Source: Fusobacterium gastrosuis (GTDB taxonomy: Bacteria > Fusobacteriota > Fusobacteriia > Fusobacteriales > Fusobacteriaceae). From it: 64,000 nucleotides of DNA. The DNA lies in the NCBI RefSeq assembly GCF_900095285.1, contig NZ_LT607734.1, positions 1,736,001-1,800,000 on the forward strand, in the 5' to 3' direction. Numbering within the stretch: position 1 is the stretch's first letter; the number at the start of each line of letters is the position of its first letter. Below the pieces are notes generated by a model. It saw nothing but the letters and a program-made list of their open reading frames with translations. It was not told the origin of the DNA and searched no databases. This document shows positions 8,934 through 18,921 of this stretch, one piece after another. Both the position numbers and the translations under genes were made by a program.

Positions 8934-11900
8934 CTAGAATTTGACTGGTACTACCTTAGAAATTCCTATTTCTTTATTCATAGTAACTCCAAATATACTG
9001 TCAGATTCTTTCATGGTATCCTTATTATGTGTTATCAATATAAACTGCGATTGATCTGTAAACTCTCTTAATTTACTCAACAAATTTTTTGTATTTTTTT
9101 CATCAAGAGCAGCCTCAATTTCATCAAGAAAAGTGAAAGGACTAGGTTTATGCATGAATATTGCCATTATAAAAGCTATTGCAACCATCGACTTTTCTCC
9201 ACCTGATAATAGTGAAAGTGGCTGTTTTTTCTTGTTTTTAAATTTTACAAAAATCTCTATTCCACAGTTATCAAAATCTTCTTCGTTTATTAAATTTAAT
9301 TTCCCTTCTGTATTTCTTATAGTATCTTCACACATTTTATTAAAATTTTCATTTATTTTATTGTAAGTGTCATAAAAATTTTCATGAATTTTTTCATCAA
9401 TTTCTTGTATTAAATCAAGAAGTGATTTTTTTGCTTTTACAATATCATCTCTTTGTATACAGATAAAATCATATTTTGCCTTTAATTCTTTAAATTCTTC
9501 TATTGCTAATAGATTAACATCTCCAAAGTTATTGAGTTTAGCTTCCAAATTTCTCAAATTATCTTTAGCAGATTTAATTTTTTCTACACTGACCTCTTGT
9601 GCTACAATACTTTCTAAACTAATTAGACTTTCATTTATAGTTTCAATTTCTAAATTTATTTTTTCCAAACTATCACTTAATTTTTGTAATTTATCATTTG
9701 TGTGTAGACATTTAGATTCTAGTTCTGTTCTTTCTTTCATCAAAATCTTTTCTTCATCAGTTAAACTTATTTCTCTATTATTTAATCTTTCTATATCTTT
9801 ATTTTCTGTATGATATATTTTTTCAAGTTCTTCTATTTCAAGAACCAAGCTATTTTCTAAACTTACTAGTTCTTCTATTTTCTCATTTGTAGTTTTAATT
9901 TTTTCAATTAAGTTTTCTTTTTCTTCTGTTAATTCCTGTTCTTCTTTTTTTAGTCTTTTAGCATTATCAGCTATTTGTTCAAGCTTATCTTTATTGTTCA
10001 AATATAAAATTCTTATATCTGCAAATTTATTCTTTAACTCATTCATATCATATTTTGATTTTTCTAATTTTTTCTCTTCTAAATTTATCTCTTGCTTTAG
10101 TAGCTCAACTAAATTCTCTAACCTATCTTTTTCAGATAATGAAGAACCTATTTTACTTGAAAACTCTTTTGCGTATTTTTCTTCATCTTCTATATTAGTT
10201 TTAGCAATGATAATTTCTCTCTGAAGTTTTTCTATTCTATCATTTAAAACTATGAAATCTTCTTTGTATGTATTCAGTTGCTTACGACAGTTATCTTCTT
10301 GTGCATCAATCGTATCAATTTCATTTTCATAGTCTTCTAATTTTTTACTTAATTCTTCTCTTTCAGTATCTCCAATCTTAATTTTAGATCTTATTGCTAA
10401 AAGATTTTCTTCAAGCTCTTTTATTTCTTTTTTTCTTTCAAAAATTTGGCTAATCCCTGATTTTTGATTTTCTCCACCAGTGATTCTTCCTCTTGAACTC
10501 ATTAATTCCCCAGATAATGTTACTACATTTCCTGAAAATAAATTATTATTTATTATATTTATTGCGATGTCTATATGCTCAACCACCAATAAATTCCCAA
10601 AGACAAAATCTATAACCTTTTTATATTTCTCCTCAGCCCCAACCAAATCAGCAGCTACACCAAGTACGCCTGTAATTTTTTGCTTAAATTCTTTTTTATT
10701 AGGTTTTATTAAATCTAAAGCCAAAAATGATGCTCTACCTGCTTTTTTTTCAGTTAAATAATTTATTGCTCTTTTAGCAACTTCTTTATTTTCTACAATT
10801 ATATCCTGCAAATTTCCAGGTATTGCTGCCTCAATAGCTTTTTCTAATTTGGAATCAAAATTAATAAGTGAAATTAAAACTCCATTTATTCCAACAATTC
10901 CACTATTTAAAATTTCTTTTACACCCTTATTAAAACCTTCATTATTTTCTTCCATTCTAACAAGAGCTTCCAGCTTTCCTGAGTATCTTTTCTCATCATA
11001 TTCAAGATTTCTCATTTGTTCTGTAATTCTATTAATTTTTATACTGATTTCACTTAGTTGATTTTCTAAAAATTCATTTCTTTCTTCTATTTTTTCAAGC
11101 TCTTTTTCTTTTGTTTCTTTTAATTTTTGTATATCTTTTCTATTCTTATCATTTTCATCGTATTTTTGATTTAAAACTTCTAATTCTTTTTTATAGTTGT
11201 TAACTTCACTTTGACTGTTAGTTATTCTCCTATTAGTCATTTCAATTTCATTAATAACAGTTAGTTTTTCAAGTTCTAAATCTCTAATTTTTTTATCCTT
11301 AGCAGAAATTGATATCTCTATATTTTTCCCTTCATCTTCTAAGGTTTGAATATTTTTTTCAAATTCAATATTTTCTTCTTCCATTTCCAAAATATTTTTT
11401 TCAATACTTTTTTTCATTAGAATAAGTTCTTCTATTTCTTGTTTCTTTGAACTTATTTTAGAATCTATACTGTATTTTAATTCTTCTTTTGAAAATTTCT
11501 CTTTTTTGAAGCTCTCTGCTCTTTCCATAGCAACTGCTTTTTCTTTTGCTTTTTCTGAAAGTTTATCTCTTAATTCAGAATTTCTTGAACTTATAAGAGC
11601 TATCTCTTTCCTAACTTCCTCTTTTTCTAAACTTATAAAGTTTAATCTATCTTTTGTCTTTTCAAACTTTTCATTAGCTTCATTATATAAAACTATTGCT
11701 TCTTCTTTTGCTTTTTCATTTTCAATAAAAATCTTTTCTTTTATAGACAATTCAGTTAAACAAATTCCTTTAGTGAGAGAATTTTTCTCATCTCTTATAT
11801 TTATATACTTTTGAGCCAGCTCAGCTTGCTTTTCTATCTTATTTTTGTTTTCTCTTGTTTCATTAAGTATAATTTCTACTTTTTCCAATTCATTTTCTAT

Positions 11901-12470
11901 ATTGGACAAATTTTTCATACTTTCTTGTTTATTGGCTTGGAATTTCTTTATACCTGCCGCCTCTTCTATTATACTTTTTACTTCTTTAGGTGAAGAATTA
12001 ATAATTCTCTCAACTTTCCCTTGTCCTATTACAGAATATGCTGTTTTCCCAACTCCAGTATCAAAAAATAATGTACCTATATCTTTTAATCTACTTTTTA
12101 CATCATTTATCAGGTATTCATTTTCACCTGTTATATTTATTTTTCTTGTTATTTTTACTGTATCATTATCTATATCTTTAAAGTATCTTTCTCCAACCTC
12201 GTTTGCTTCATTGTCAAGATAAAGAGAAACCTCAGCTTTTGTCATAGCTTTCTTATCTTTTCCACCTGAAAATATAACATCTTGACTTTCTTTGGCTCTA
12301 ATATTTTTATATGATTGTTCTCCCAATACCCAAAGTACAGCATCAAGTATATTGGATTTACCGCTACCATTAGGACCAACGATAGATGTAATTCCACCTT
12401 TTATAAATTCTATATTTACTTTTTCTCCAAAAGATTTAAAACCATCTATCTCAACTGCTTTTAAATACAT
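8934..12470 (-). CDS. smc: Chromosome segregation protein SMC
   Basis: A 1178-residue condensin ATPase. The N-terminal Walker A is IVGPNGSGKSNILDAV (about residues 27-42). Two long coiled coils flank a central hinge domain (about residues 505-660), and the C-terminal ABC signature LSGGEKSMVAIAF and Walker B FTFLDEIEAALDE close the head. The ATG at 12470 is preceded by GGAG and starts with the canonical MYLKAVEIDGFKSF. The extra 32 codons of open frame upstream are intergenic. It is the first gene of a cluster with lpxK and nadD; scpA and scpB are not nearby. Confidence 0.97.
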   Translation of the reverse strand: MYLKAVEIDGFKSFGEKVNIEFIKGGITSIVGPNGSGKSNILDAVLWVLGEQSYKNIRAKESQDVIFSGGKDKKAMTKAEVSLYLDNEANEVGERYFKDIDNDTVKITRKINITGENEYLINDVKSRLKDIGTLFFDTGVGKTAYSVIGQGKVERIINSSPKEVKSIIEEAAGIKKFQANKQESMKNLSNIENELEKVEIILNETRENKNKIEKQAELAQKYINIRDEKNSLTKGICLTELSIKEKIFIENEKAKEEAIVLYNEANEKFEKTKDRLNFISLEKEEVRKEIALISSRNSELRDKLSEKAKEKAVAMERAESFKKEKFSKEELKYSIDSKISSKKQEIEELILMKKSIEKNILEMEEENIEFEKNIQTLEDEGKNIEISISAKDKKIRDLELEKLTVINEIEMTNRRITNSQSEVNNYKKELEVLNQKYDENDKNRKDIQKLKETKEKELEKIEERNEFLENQLSEISIKINRITEQMRNLEYDEKRYSGKLEALVRMEENNEGFNKGVKEILNSGIVGINGVLISLINFDSKLEKAIEAAIPGNLQDIIVENKEVAKRAINYLTEKKAGRASFLALDLIKPNKKEFKQKITGVLGVAADLVGAEEKYKKVIDFVFGNLLVVEHIDIAINIINNNLFSGNVVTLSGELMSSRGRITGGENQKSGISQIFERKKEIKELEENLLAIRSKIKIGDTEREELSKKLEDYENEIDTIDAQEDNCRKQLNTYKEDFIVLNDRIEKLQREIIIAKTNIEDEEKYAKEFSSKIGSSLSEKDRLENLVELLKQEINLEEKKLEKSKYDMNELKNKFADIRILYLNNKDKLEQIADNAKRLKKEEQELTEEKENLIEKIKTTNEKIEELVSLENSLVLEIEELEKIYHTENKDIERLNNREISLTDEEKILMKERTELESKCLHTNDKLQKLSDSLEKINLEIETINESLISLESIVAQEVSVEKIKSAKDNLRNLEAKLNNFGDVNLLAIEEFKELKAKYDFICIQRDDIVKAKKSLLDLIQEIDEKIHENFYDTYNKINENFNKMCEDTIRNTEGKLNLINEEDFDNCGIEIFVKFKNKKKQPLSLLSGGEKSMVAIAFIMAIFMHKPSPFTFLDEIEAALDEKNTKNLLSKLREFTDQSQFILITHNKDTMKESDSIFGVTMNKEIGISKVVPVKF

Positions 12471-12551
12471 TCTATCTCCTAATTTTTTTTGATTAACAAC
12501 ATAGTATATCACAAAATAAATAATCTCTCTAGTATTCAAATAAAAATATTT

Positions 12552-12576
12552 CACTTTTATTATCACCTAAAAAGTG
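12552..12576. promoter_or_regulatory. Inverted repeat between divergent smc and peptidase genes
   Basis: CACTTTT (12552-12558) and AAAAGTG (12570-12576) form 7-bp arms with an 11-base spacer in the 142-base divergent intergenic region. Its place suggests a shared operator, but it could be chance in AT-rich DNA. Confidence 0.3.
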
Positions 12577-12612
12577 CTAAGATTTATCTATATAAAATTA
12601 GGAGGTATATTT

Positions 12613-14589
12613 ATGAAAAATTTGCAATTAAATAGTTTTTTAGAGTACAAGTTTTTATCTAATCTCGACTTTAATACTGAGGGAAAATATTTAGCATTCA
12701 CAATGACTGAACCTAATCTTGATAAAAATAATTATAAAAATTCTATATGGATCTATAGTTTAGAAAATAGGGAATTTAAAAAAATTACTCAAATGAACAA
12801 AGAAAAAAATGCCATTTGGTTAAATGAAAATATAATTTTATTTGCTTCTGATAGAAATGAGGAAACTCAATCAAAAACTAAGCAAGGAGAAACTTGGACT
12901 GATTTTTATGCCATTGATATTAGAGGTGGGGAAGCCTATGAATACATGAAAATTCCTATGCAAGTAACCGGAATCAAAAAGCTAGATGAACAACATTTTA
13001 TATTAAGTGCTAATTTTGATAATAATTCTTTCAATATTAATTCTCTTAAAGGTGAAGAAAGAGAAAAAGCCATAAAAAAATGGGAAGAAAATAAAGATTA
13101 TGAAGTTTTAGATGAAATTCCATTTTGGTTTAATGGACAAGGTTTTATAAATAAAACAAGAAATAGGCTTTACCACTTTAATTCAGTTACAAATGAACTT
13201 GTTCCTATTACTGATGAATTTACAAATGTAGAGCTATTTAATATAAAAAATAGAGAAATTATTTTTATAGCTGAAAGACATACAGACAAACTAGAAACAA
13301 CAAATTATCTCGCTACTTATAATTTGGATAGTAAAAAAATGTCATATATTTTTGAAGATGGTAAGTATTGTTTCAGTTATGCTAATTTCATAGAAAATAA
13401 AATTATTTTTGCCATGTCTGATATGAGTGAATACGGTATAAATGAAAACCATAAAATTTATACATATGATAATAATGAAACTAAACTTCTTTTTAAGAAT
13501 GATACTTGGCTTGCTAATACTGTTGGAAGTGATTGTAGATTCGGAGCTGGAAAATCTTTCAAAGTTATAGATAATAAACTATATTTTATTTCAACTTTAA
13601 ATGATAGTTCGTACCTAAATTCACTTGATTTAGATGGAAAACATGAAATTCTTACAACTGATAATGGTTCTGTTGATTGTTTCGATATTTTCGATAATAA
13701 AATTTTCTATATTGGTATGAGAGAATATAAATTGCAAGAAATTTATGAACTACAAAATAAAAATTCTGAAAAAATTAGTTTATTCAATGAGAAAATCTTT
13801 GAAACTTATAAAATATCCGTTCCAGAAAAAATTATTTTTGAAACATCTGGAGATAAAACAGAAGGTTTTGTAATTAAACCTGTAGATTTTGAAGAAGGAA
13901 AAACTTATCCTGCTATTTTAGACATACATGGCGGTCCTAAAACTGCTTATGGTCCTGTTTTTTATCACGAAATGCAAGTTTGGGCAAATATGGGATATTT
14001 TGTTTTCTTCTGCAACCCTCATGGAAGTGATGGAAAGGGAAATACTTTTGCTGATATCAGAGGAAAGTATGGCACTATTGACTATGACGATTTAATGAAT
14101 TTTACAGATTTAGTTTTAGAAAGATACCCAATTGATAAAACCAAAGTTGGAGTGACTGGTGGATCTTATGGTGGATTTATGACTAACTGGATTATTGGAC
14201 ATACTGACAGATTTAAGTGTGCTGCTTCTCAAAGATCCATATCTAACTGGATATCAAAATTTGGAACTACTGATATAGGATATTATTTCAATGCTGATCA
14301 AAATCAATCTACTCCTTGGATTAATCATGATAAACTTTGGTGGCATTCTCCTTTAAAATATGCTGATAAAGCAAAAACTCCAACTTTATTTATACATTCA
14401 GAAGAAGATTATAGATGTTGGTTAGCTGAAGGAATACAAATGTTTACTGCTTTAAAATATCATGGTGTAGAAGCTAGACTTTGTATGTTTAGAGGAGAAA
14501 ATCATGAATTATCAAGAAGTGGAAAGCCTAAGCATAGAATAAGAAGATTGGAAGAAATTACAAATTGGTTTGAAAAATATTTGAAGTAA
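12613..14589 (+). CDS. S9 family peptidase (prolyl oligopeptidase / acylaminoacyl peptidase type)
   Basis: A 658-residue cytoplasmic serine peptidase. The N-terminal two thirds look like a beta-propeller, and the C-terminal third is an alpha/beta hydrolase: nucleophile elbow VGVTGGSYGGFMTNW, then HSEEDYRCWLAEG with the Asp and GENHELSRSGKP with the His. No signal peptide is present, so it probably cleaves peptides taken up by this amino-acid-fermenting organism. The start was set at 12613 by the RBS TAGGAGG; the longer frame from 12574 lacks one. Single gene, terminator follows. Confidence 0.92.
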   Translation: MKNLQLNSFLEYKFLSNLDFNTEGKYLAFTMTEPNLDKNNYKNSIWIYSLENREFKKITQMNKEKNAIWLNENIILFASDRNEETQSKTKQGETWTDFYAIDIRGGEAYEYMKIPMQVTGIKKLDEQHFILSANFDNNSFNINSLKGEEREKAIKKWEENKDYEVLDEIPFWFNGQGFINKTRNRLYHFNSVTNELVPITDEFTNVELFNIKNREIIFIAERHTDKLETTNYLATYNLDSKKMSYIFEDGKYCFSYANFIENKIIFAMSDMSEYGINENHKIYTYDNNETKLLFKNDTWLANTVGSDCRFGAGKSFKVIDNKLYFISTLNDSSYLNSLDLDGKHEILTTDNGSVDCFDIFDNKIFYIGMREYKLQEIYELQNKNSEKISLFNEKIFETYKISVPEKIIFETSGDKTEGFVIKPVDFEEGKTYPAILDIHGGPKTAYGPVFYHEMQVWANMGYFVFFCNPHGSDGKGNTFADIRGKYGTIDYDDLMNFTDLVLERYPIDKTKVGVTGGSYGGFMTNWIIGHTDRFKCAASQRSISNWISKFGTTDIGYYFNADQNQSTPWINHDKLWWHSPLKYADKAKTPTLFIHSEEDYRCWLAEGIQMFTALKYHGVEARLCMFRGENHELSRSGKPKHRIRRLEEITNWFEKYLK

Positions 14590-14594
14590 AAGAT

Positions 14595-14622
14595 AAAAAT
14601 GCCGACAATGTCGGCATTTTTT
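14595..14622. terminator. Bidirectional terminator between S9 peptidase and murP
   Basis: An 11-bp stem built on AATGCCGAC/GTCGGCATT (14596-14606 with 14610-14620) is flanked by A and T tracts on both sides, so it can stop transcription from both convergent genes. Confidence 0.88.
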
Positions 14623-14630
14623 ACTTATCT

Positions 14631-16043
14631 CTATAAATTTTTAACACTTTCTTGTTTAATCACAATTCTTGTAATAATAAAACCTGCAATATATGCAACA
14701 ATAAGCCCTATAAGGTAATTTTTCATTCCACTAGGTGTTGACATAAGAGGTATTGCTACTAAACCACTTGGTCCCCAAGCAGTCGACATCACTTGAGTCA
14801 ACATTACATATGCTCCACCAAAACCTGCTCCGATACCAGCAGTTATAAATGGTACAAATAAAGGCAATGTAACCCCATATATTAAAGGTTCTCCAACTCC
14901 TAAGAAACCTGCTGGTAAAGCACCTGTAATTATTCCCATAAGTTTTTTATTTCCAACTCTCTTTGCAATTGTATATATAGCAATAGCAGCTCCTACTTGC
15001 CCAGCCCCTGCCATAGCAAGCACAGGGAATAAAGAAACTCCTCCCATTTCACTTAATTGAACTGCATAAATAGGTATTAAACCATGATGTAATCCCAATA
15101 ATACCATTGGTAAGAAAAGAGCAGATAATACAAAACCACTTATTACTCTAACTGCTGGTATAGGTGAATTTATGATAAGTGTTAAAACAGACACTAGTCC
15201 ATCACTAAAATATCCAGCAAGTGGCATTATTGCAAATACAAATATCAATCCTGTTATTAGCATTGATAAAAATGGTGTTATTACTAATTCTAAAACATCA
15301 GGCACTTTCTTTCTTAAAAACTTTTCAACTTTAGCTAGTACCCAAACGCCAAAAATCACACCAATAATTCCACCTTTTCCAGTTGTTAATATAGATTCAA
15401 GTGGTGTTGCTTCATTAAATAATCCTAATATTTTAGATATTGCTACAATGTTGGCACCTATGCTCATACCACCAATAATTCCTCCTAAAGCTGGAGTTGC
15501 ACCAAATACTTCTGCAGATCGAATACCGGTATAAATTGCAAAATATCCTAAAAATCCTCCACCAATTAAAGTAAAAAACAATTGAATTATTTGAAATGAT
15601 TCAGATAAAGTTCCATTTTTCATAAGTTGAGCAATTAAACTTCCAAAACCGTTAAACAACCCAGCTGCTATAATTGCAGGTATCAGTGGAGCAAATATAC
15701 TAGCTATGGATTTTAATGTTTTTTGTATCACATTTTGATTTTGTTTTGCTTTCATAGCTTCTTTATTTTCTTCCCAACTTGCAGTATGCTTAGTTAAACC
15801 TAGTTCTCCAAAGCAAATATCTGCTATTTTTTGGACTTTTCCTGGTCCTAATATAACTTGATAACTATTATCAGCTACCATAAGCCCTAAAACCCCTTCA
15901 AGTCCTTTTAGTTCTTCTGTTTTAACAAGATTTACATCTTTTACCTCTACTCTCAAACGAGTCATACAATTTGTTGCTTGAGAAATATTTTCATTCCCTC
16001 CCAACTTTTCAATAATTTTTTTTGCCAGTTCTAAATTAGTCAT
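14631..16043 (-). CDS. murP: PTS EIIBC component, probably N-acetylmuramic acid specific
   Basis: A 470-residue sugar phosphotransferase permease. The EIIB domain is N-terminal with the phosphorylated Cys at residue 26 (ATNCMTRLRVEV), and the glucose-superfamily EIIC membrane domain follows from about residue 105, ending near the conserved FLGVGEPLIYGV loop. There is no EIIA domain; Crr (35138) is the likely donor, as in E. coli MurP. The murQ gene directly upstream overlaps it by 8 bases and makes the MurNAc assignment likely. The ATG at 16043 is preceded by AAAGGGAG, better than the GTG at 16052. The product would be MurNAc 6-phosphate inside the cell. Confidence 0.85.
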   Translation of the reverse strand: MTNLELAKKIIEKLGGNENISQATNCMTRLRVEVKDVNLVKTEELKGLEGVLGLMVADNSYQVILGPGKVQKIADICFGELGLTKHTASWEENKEAMKAKQNQNVIQKTLKSIASIFAPLIPAIIAAGLFNGFGSLIAQLMKNGTLSESFQIIQLFFTLIGGGFLGYFAIYTGIRSAEVFGATPALGGIIGGMSIGANIVAISKILGLFNEATPLESILTTGKGGIIGVIFGVWVLAKVEKFLRKKVPDVLELVITPFLSMLITGLIFVFAIMPLAGYFSDGLVSVLTLIINSPIPAVRVISGFVLSALFLPMVLLGLHHGLIPIYAVQLSEMGGVSLFPVLAMAGAGQVGAAIAIYTIAKRVGNKKLMGIITGALPAGFLGVGEPLIYGVTLPLFVPFITAGIGAGFGGAYVMLTQVMSTAWGPSGLVAIPLMSTPSGMKNYLIGLIVAYIAGFIITRIVIKQESVKNL

Positions 16044-16944
16044 AATACTCACTCCCTTTCAAATCTTGTATTCTTCCATTTGCCTTCTCCAAGTTCTCTT
16101 TTGCTTCTTTTACATCACAATTTAAAAGTATCATAACAATTGCTACTTTTGCACTTCCTTCTGATTTTTCAAGTGCTACATTCGCTTCTTCTTCAGTACA
16201 GCCTGTTACTTCTTTCACTATATTTTTAGCTCTGACAACTAGCTTTTGATTAGAAGTTTTGACATCAACCATATAATTCTTATATACTTTTCCTATATTC
16301 ACCATAGATATAGTACTTATCATATTTAAAACCATTTTAGTTGCTGTACCTGCTTTTAACCTAGTAGATCCGGTTAAAATTTCTGGTCCTACCTCTACTT
16401 CAATAATATTCTTGCAAATTTTGCTGATCTCACTATTTTTATTACATACTATCGCACATACTTTAGCAGAAATTTCTTTAGCATAATTTATTGCTCCTAT
16501 GACATAGGGAGTTCTCCCACTGGCAGCTATTCCAACTAGCACATCATCCTTTGAAAAATTTATATTTTTTAAGTCTTCCATTGCTTGTTCCTTAGAGTCC
16601 TCTGCTCCTTCCACTGCTTTTATAAAAGCTCTTTCTCCACCAGCAATTATCCCTACTACTGTGTTATAATCAACACCAAATGTAGGAGGACATTCCACTG
16701 CATCAAGTAACCCTAATCTTCCACTTGTTCCTGCTCCTATATAAATTATTCTGCCTTTTTTTTGTAGAGCTTCAGTACAAATTCTAATCACATTTTCAAT
16801 GTTATTTATCTGTTCTTTTACACAGTCTACAACTTTATAATCTTCATTATTCATTAGTTCTATTGCTTCTTTTATACTTAAACTACTTAAGTTTGAAGAA
16901 TTTGGATTTCTTTTTTCAGTTGTCATCTTACTTAAATCAATCAT
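16036..16944 (-). CDS. murQ: N-acetylmuramic acid 6-phosphate etherase
   Basis: Splits the lactyl ether of MurNAc 6-phosphate to GlcNAc 6-phosphate and D-lactate, in cell-wall recycling. The SIS-domain signature IYIGAGTSGRLGLLDAVECPPTFG (residues about 67-90, shortened here to its key GAGTSGRLG) and LTGSTRLKAGTATK near 194 are diagnostic. Length (302) is normal. It leads the murQP operon; a perfect palindrome lies at 16978-16999, 34 bases before the start. Confidence 0.96.
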   Translation of the reverse strand: MIDLSKMTTEKRNPNSSNLSSLSIKEAIELMNNEDYKVVDCVKEQINNIENVIRICTEALQKKGRIIYIGAGTSGRLGLLDAVECPPTFGVDYNTVVGIIAGGERAFIKAVEGAEDSKEQAMEDLKNINFSKDDVLVGIAASGRTPYVIGAINYAKEISAKVCAIVCNKNSEISKICKNIIEVEVGPEILTGSTRLKAGTATKMVLNMISTISMVNIGKVYKNYMVDVKTSNQKLVVRAKNIVKEVTGCTEEEANVALEKSEGSAKVAIVMILLNCDVKEAKENLEKANGRIQDLKGSEYYD

Positions 16945-16977
16945 CTTGACCTACTTTCGTTATAATTTGTTTTTTTC

Positions 16978-16999
16978 TATACTTTATATATAAAGTATA
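16978..16999. promoter_or_regulatory. Perfect 22-bp palindrome upstream of murQ (candidate operator)
   Basis: TATACTTTATA followed directly by its own reverse complement gives a perfect palindrome of 22 bases. It sits 34 bases before murQ, where a dimeric repressor would block the promoter. A MurR/RpiR-type regulator is the known regulator of such genes in other bacteria; none is encoded in this window. Confidence 0.55.
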
Positions 17000-17025
17000 C
17001 CCTTTAGTTTATAAAAAAGCAAATA

Positions 17026-17084
17026 AAAAAGAGTTTAGAATATAAATCAATGAAAAATCTATTTATAAATAATAAACTCTTTTT
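17026..17084 (-). terminator. Extended hairpin, probable terminator of the threonine aldolase transcript
   Basis: A 12-bp outer stem (17026-17037 with 17073-17084) encloses a second 7-bp stem (17041-17047 with 17061-17067). On the minus strand it is followed by a T-rich run. The size is unusual for a terminator. Confidence 0.6.
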
Positions 17085-17097
17085 ATATTTTAAATAT

Positions 17098-18129
17098 TTA
17101 AAAAATTTCTTGTACTATCTTTATAAATTTATCTACATCTTCTTCCTTTGTTGACCAAGAAGTAACAAATCTAACAATTTTCTCTTTATCATTCATATTT
17201 TCTGGAGGAAAAGTCGAAAAATTTACAAATTTTGCTAATTTCCCTATTTGTTCATCATTCATTTTTACAAAGACTTGATTTGTTCCACCATCTATTAACA
17301 AATTGAAACCAACTTTTACAAGAGTAGAACTGATTTTTTTTGCCATAGCATTTGAATATCGGCCTATTTGATCATATAAATCTTCTTTAAATAATTCTAA
17401 AAACTGTATACCTAGAAGTCTTCCTTTTGCAAATAAAGCTCCTTTTTGTTTAACTGTATATTCCATTTCTTTTTTAATTTTGTCATTAACTATGACTAAA
17501 GCTTCTCCAAATAGAAGTCCACACTTTGTTCCACCTATGTAGAATAGGTCACAGTACTTTGCATAATCTTCGTAACCTATATCTCCTCTCTCAGAAGCAA
17601 TAGCCGATGCCATTCTTGCTCCGTCAAGATATAGATATAAATCATATTTTTTACACACTTCACTTATTGCCTCTAGTTCTTTTTTGGTATATGTATTTCC
17701 CATTTCTGTAGCATTTGATATATATACCATTTTAGGCTTTACCATATGGTGATCACAATGTTTATTGTATTCAAATTCAATTTCTTCTGGAGTAATTTTA
17801 TAATTTTTCCCCTTCACTTCTATGACTTTGTGCCCTGTTGCTTCAATAGCCCCTGTTTCATGAACAGAAATATGGCCTGTGTTGCACGCAATCACAGCTT
17901 CATATTGTTTTAAACTATGAGATATTGCAATTAAATTCGTTTGTGTTCCACCAGGAATAAAATACACCGCTGCATTTGGACAAGCAAATTTTCTTCTTAT
18001 AATTTCTCTAGCTTCATCACAGTATTCATCTTCTCCATAACCAACTGTTTCTTTTAAGTTACTTTCAATTAAAGCATTTAATATTTTCTCATGTGCTCCT
18101 GTACTGTAATCATTTACAAAATTTAACAT
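17098..18129 (-). CDS. ltaE: Low-specificity L-threonine aldolase
   Basis: A 343-residue PLP enzyme that cleaves threonine to glycine and acetaldehyde. Seen: NDYSTGAHEKI at the N-terminus, the YGEDEYCDEA loop, LYLDGARMASA near residue 168 (Asp that contacts PLP), and the PLP lysine in YIGGTKCGLLFGEA near 200. The ATG at 18129 is preceded by AAAGGAG; an earlier ATG at 18144 overlaps that RBS. It lies 21 bases after trmL in the same direction. The same fold occurs in other beta-eliminating lyases, but the motif order fits aldolases. Confidence 0.9.
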   Translation of the reverse strand: MLNFVNDYSTGAHEKILNALIESNLKETVGYGEDEYCDEAREIIRRKFACPNAAVYFIPGGTQTNLIAISHSLKQYEAVIACNTGHISVHETGAIEATGHKVIEVKGKNYKITPEEIEFEYNKHCDHHMVKPKMVYISNATEMGNTYTKKELEAISEVCKKYDLYLYLDGARMASAIASERGDIGYEDYAKYCDLFYIGGTKCGLLFGEALVIVNDKIKKEMEYTVKQKGALFAKGRLLGIQFLELFKEDLYDQIGRYSNAMAKKISSTLVKVGFNLLIDGGTNQVFVKMNDEQIGKLAKFVNFSTFPPENMNDKEKIVRFVTSWSTKEEDVDKFIKIVQEIF

Positions 18130-18150
18130 AATATCTCCTTTCATGTCTAT

Positions 18151-18609
18151 TTATTCATTAAAATTAAAGTCTAATTGTCTGAACGCTTCATATAAAATTA
18201 TAGCAGCTGAATTTGATAAATTTAAAGATCTCCCCATTTTTATCATTGGAATTGTTATACACATATCTTTGTTAGCATTCAAAATATTTTCTGGTATTCC
18301 TCTTGATTCTGGACCAAACATGATAAAATCATTTTCTTCAAATTTAACATCTGAGTATTTCTGCTTTGTTTTTGTGGTAGCATAATAAATTTTCTTTCCT
18401 TTATTTGCTTCCATGAATTCATCATAGGACTCCCAAACTTTTAAATCAACTAGATGCCAGTAATCCAGTCCAGATCTCTTAATTTGTTTCTCATCAAGCG
18501 AGAAGCCTAAGGGTTTTATTAAATGTAATTTTGTATTTGTTAATACACAGCTTCTCCCAATATTTCCAGTATTGTAAGGTATTTCTGGATTCAAAAGTAC
18601 AATATTCAT
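18151..18609 (-). CDS. trmL: tRNA (cytidine/uridine-34-2'-O)-methyltransferase
   Basis: Methylates the ribose of the tRNA wobble base. At 152 residues it is the minimal SPOUT fold with a C-terminal trefoil knot: NPEIPYNTGNIGRSC at the N-terminus, FGPESRGIPENIL near 97 and MGRSLNLSNSAAIILYEAFRQ near 126. No extra domain is present, as expected for TrmL. Transcribed ahead of the threonine aldolase. Confidence 0.95.
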   Translation of the reverse strand: MNIVLLNPEIPYNTGNIGRSCVLTNTKLHLIKPLGFSLDEKQIKRSGLDYWHLVDLKVWESYDEFMEANKGKKIYYATTKTKQKYSDVKFEENDFIMFGPESRGIPENILNANKDMCITIPMIKMGRSLNLSNSAAIILYEAFRQLDFNFNE

Positions 18610-18627
18610 TTTTTCTCCTTTTCTTTT

Positions 18628-18912
18628 CTAATAGATATAACCTTTTGCTCTTAATAAGCCTTCTGAATAATTATCTGCTGGTTCAAAACCTTGACTTAAT
18701 AATTTTTTTGTATAAATTCCATTATATAGAAAACACATTACAAACTGAGCTAATCCCAAAGTACAAAGACTTAAAATAAGCATTACTATGAACCATGCCA
18801 TATCTCCTCTAAAAAGTGGGACAAAGAAACCGAAAAAAAATGTAGTCCAACTGAAACCAACATATGATTTTTGAATTGCCATCCCTTTTTTTAGTGTTAC
18901 TGCTGTTGCCAT
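18628..18912 (-). CDS. Small membrane protein, TM2/DUF2628-like
   Basis: 94 residues with two hydrophobic segments: one within YVGFSWTTFFFGFFVPLFRG and a second around WFIVMLILSLCTLGLAQF. The aromatic first segment preceding FFVPLFRGDMAW resembles small membrane proteins of the DUF2628/HrgC kind. A C-terminal polar tail ends in LLRAKGYIY. It has an RBS (GGTAGAG) and lies between the phosphatase gene and trmL in one direction. Function unknown. Confidence 0.65.
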   Translation of the reverse strand: MATAVTLKKGMAIQKSYVGFSWTTFFFGFFVPLFRGDMAWFIVMLILSLCTLGLAQFVMCFLYNGIYTKKLLSQGFEPADNYSEGLLRAKGYIY

Positions 18913-18921
18913 CTCTACCTC

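Noticed and set aside
9133-11993. Several plus-strand open frames inside smc
   Set aside because: They are antisense to a clear gene, leucine/phenylalanine/serine rich as expected from reverse reading of coiled-coil codons, and have no RBS.
12471-12566. 32 extra codons at the start of SMC
   Set aside because: No RBS, not family-like, and it lies in the divergent promoter region; the ATG at 12470 has a good RBS.
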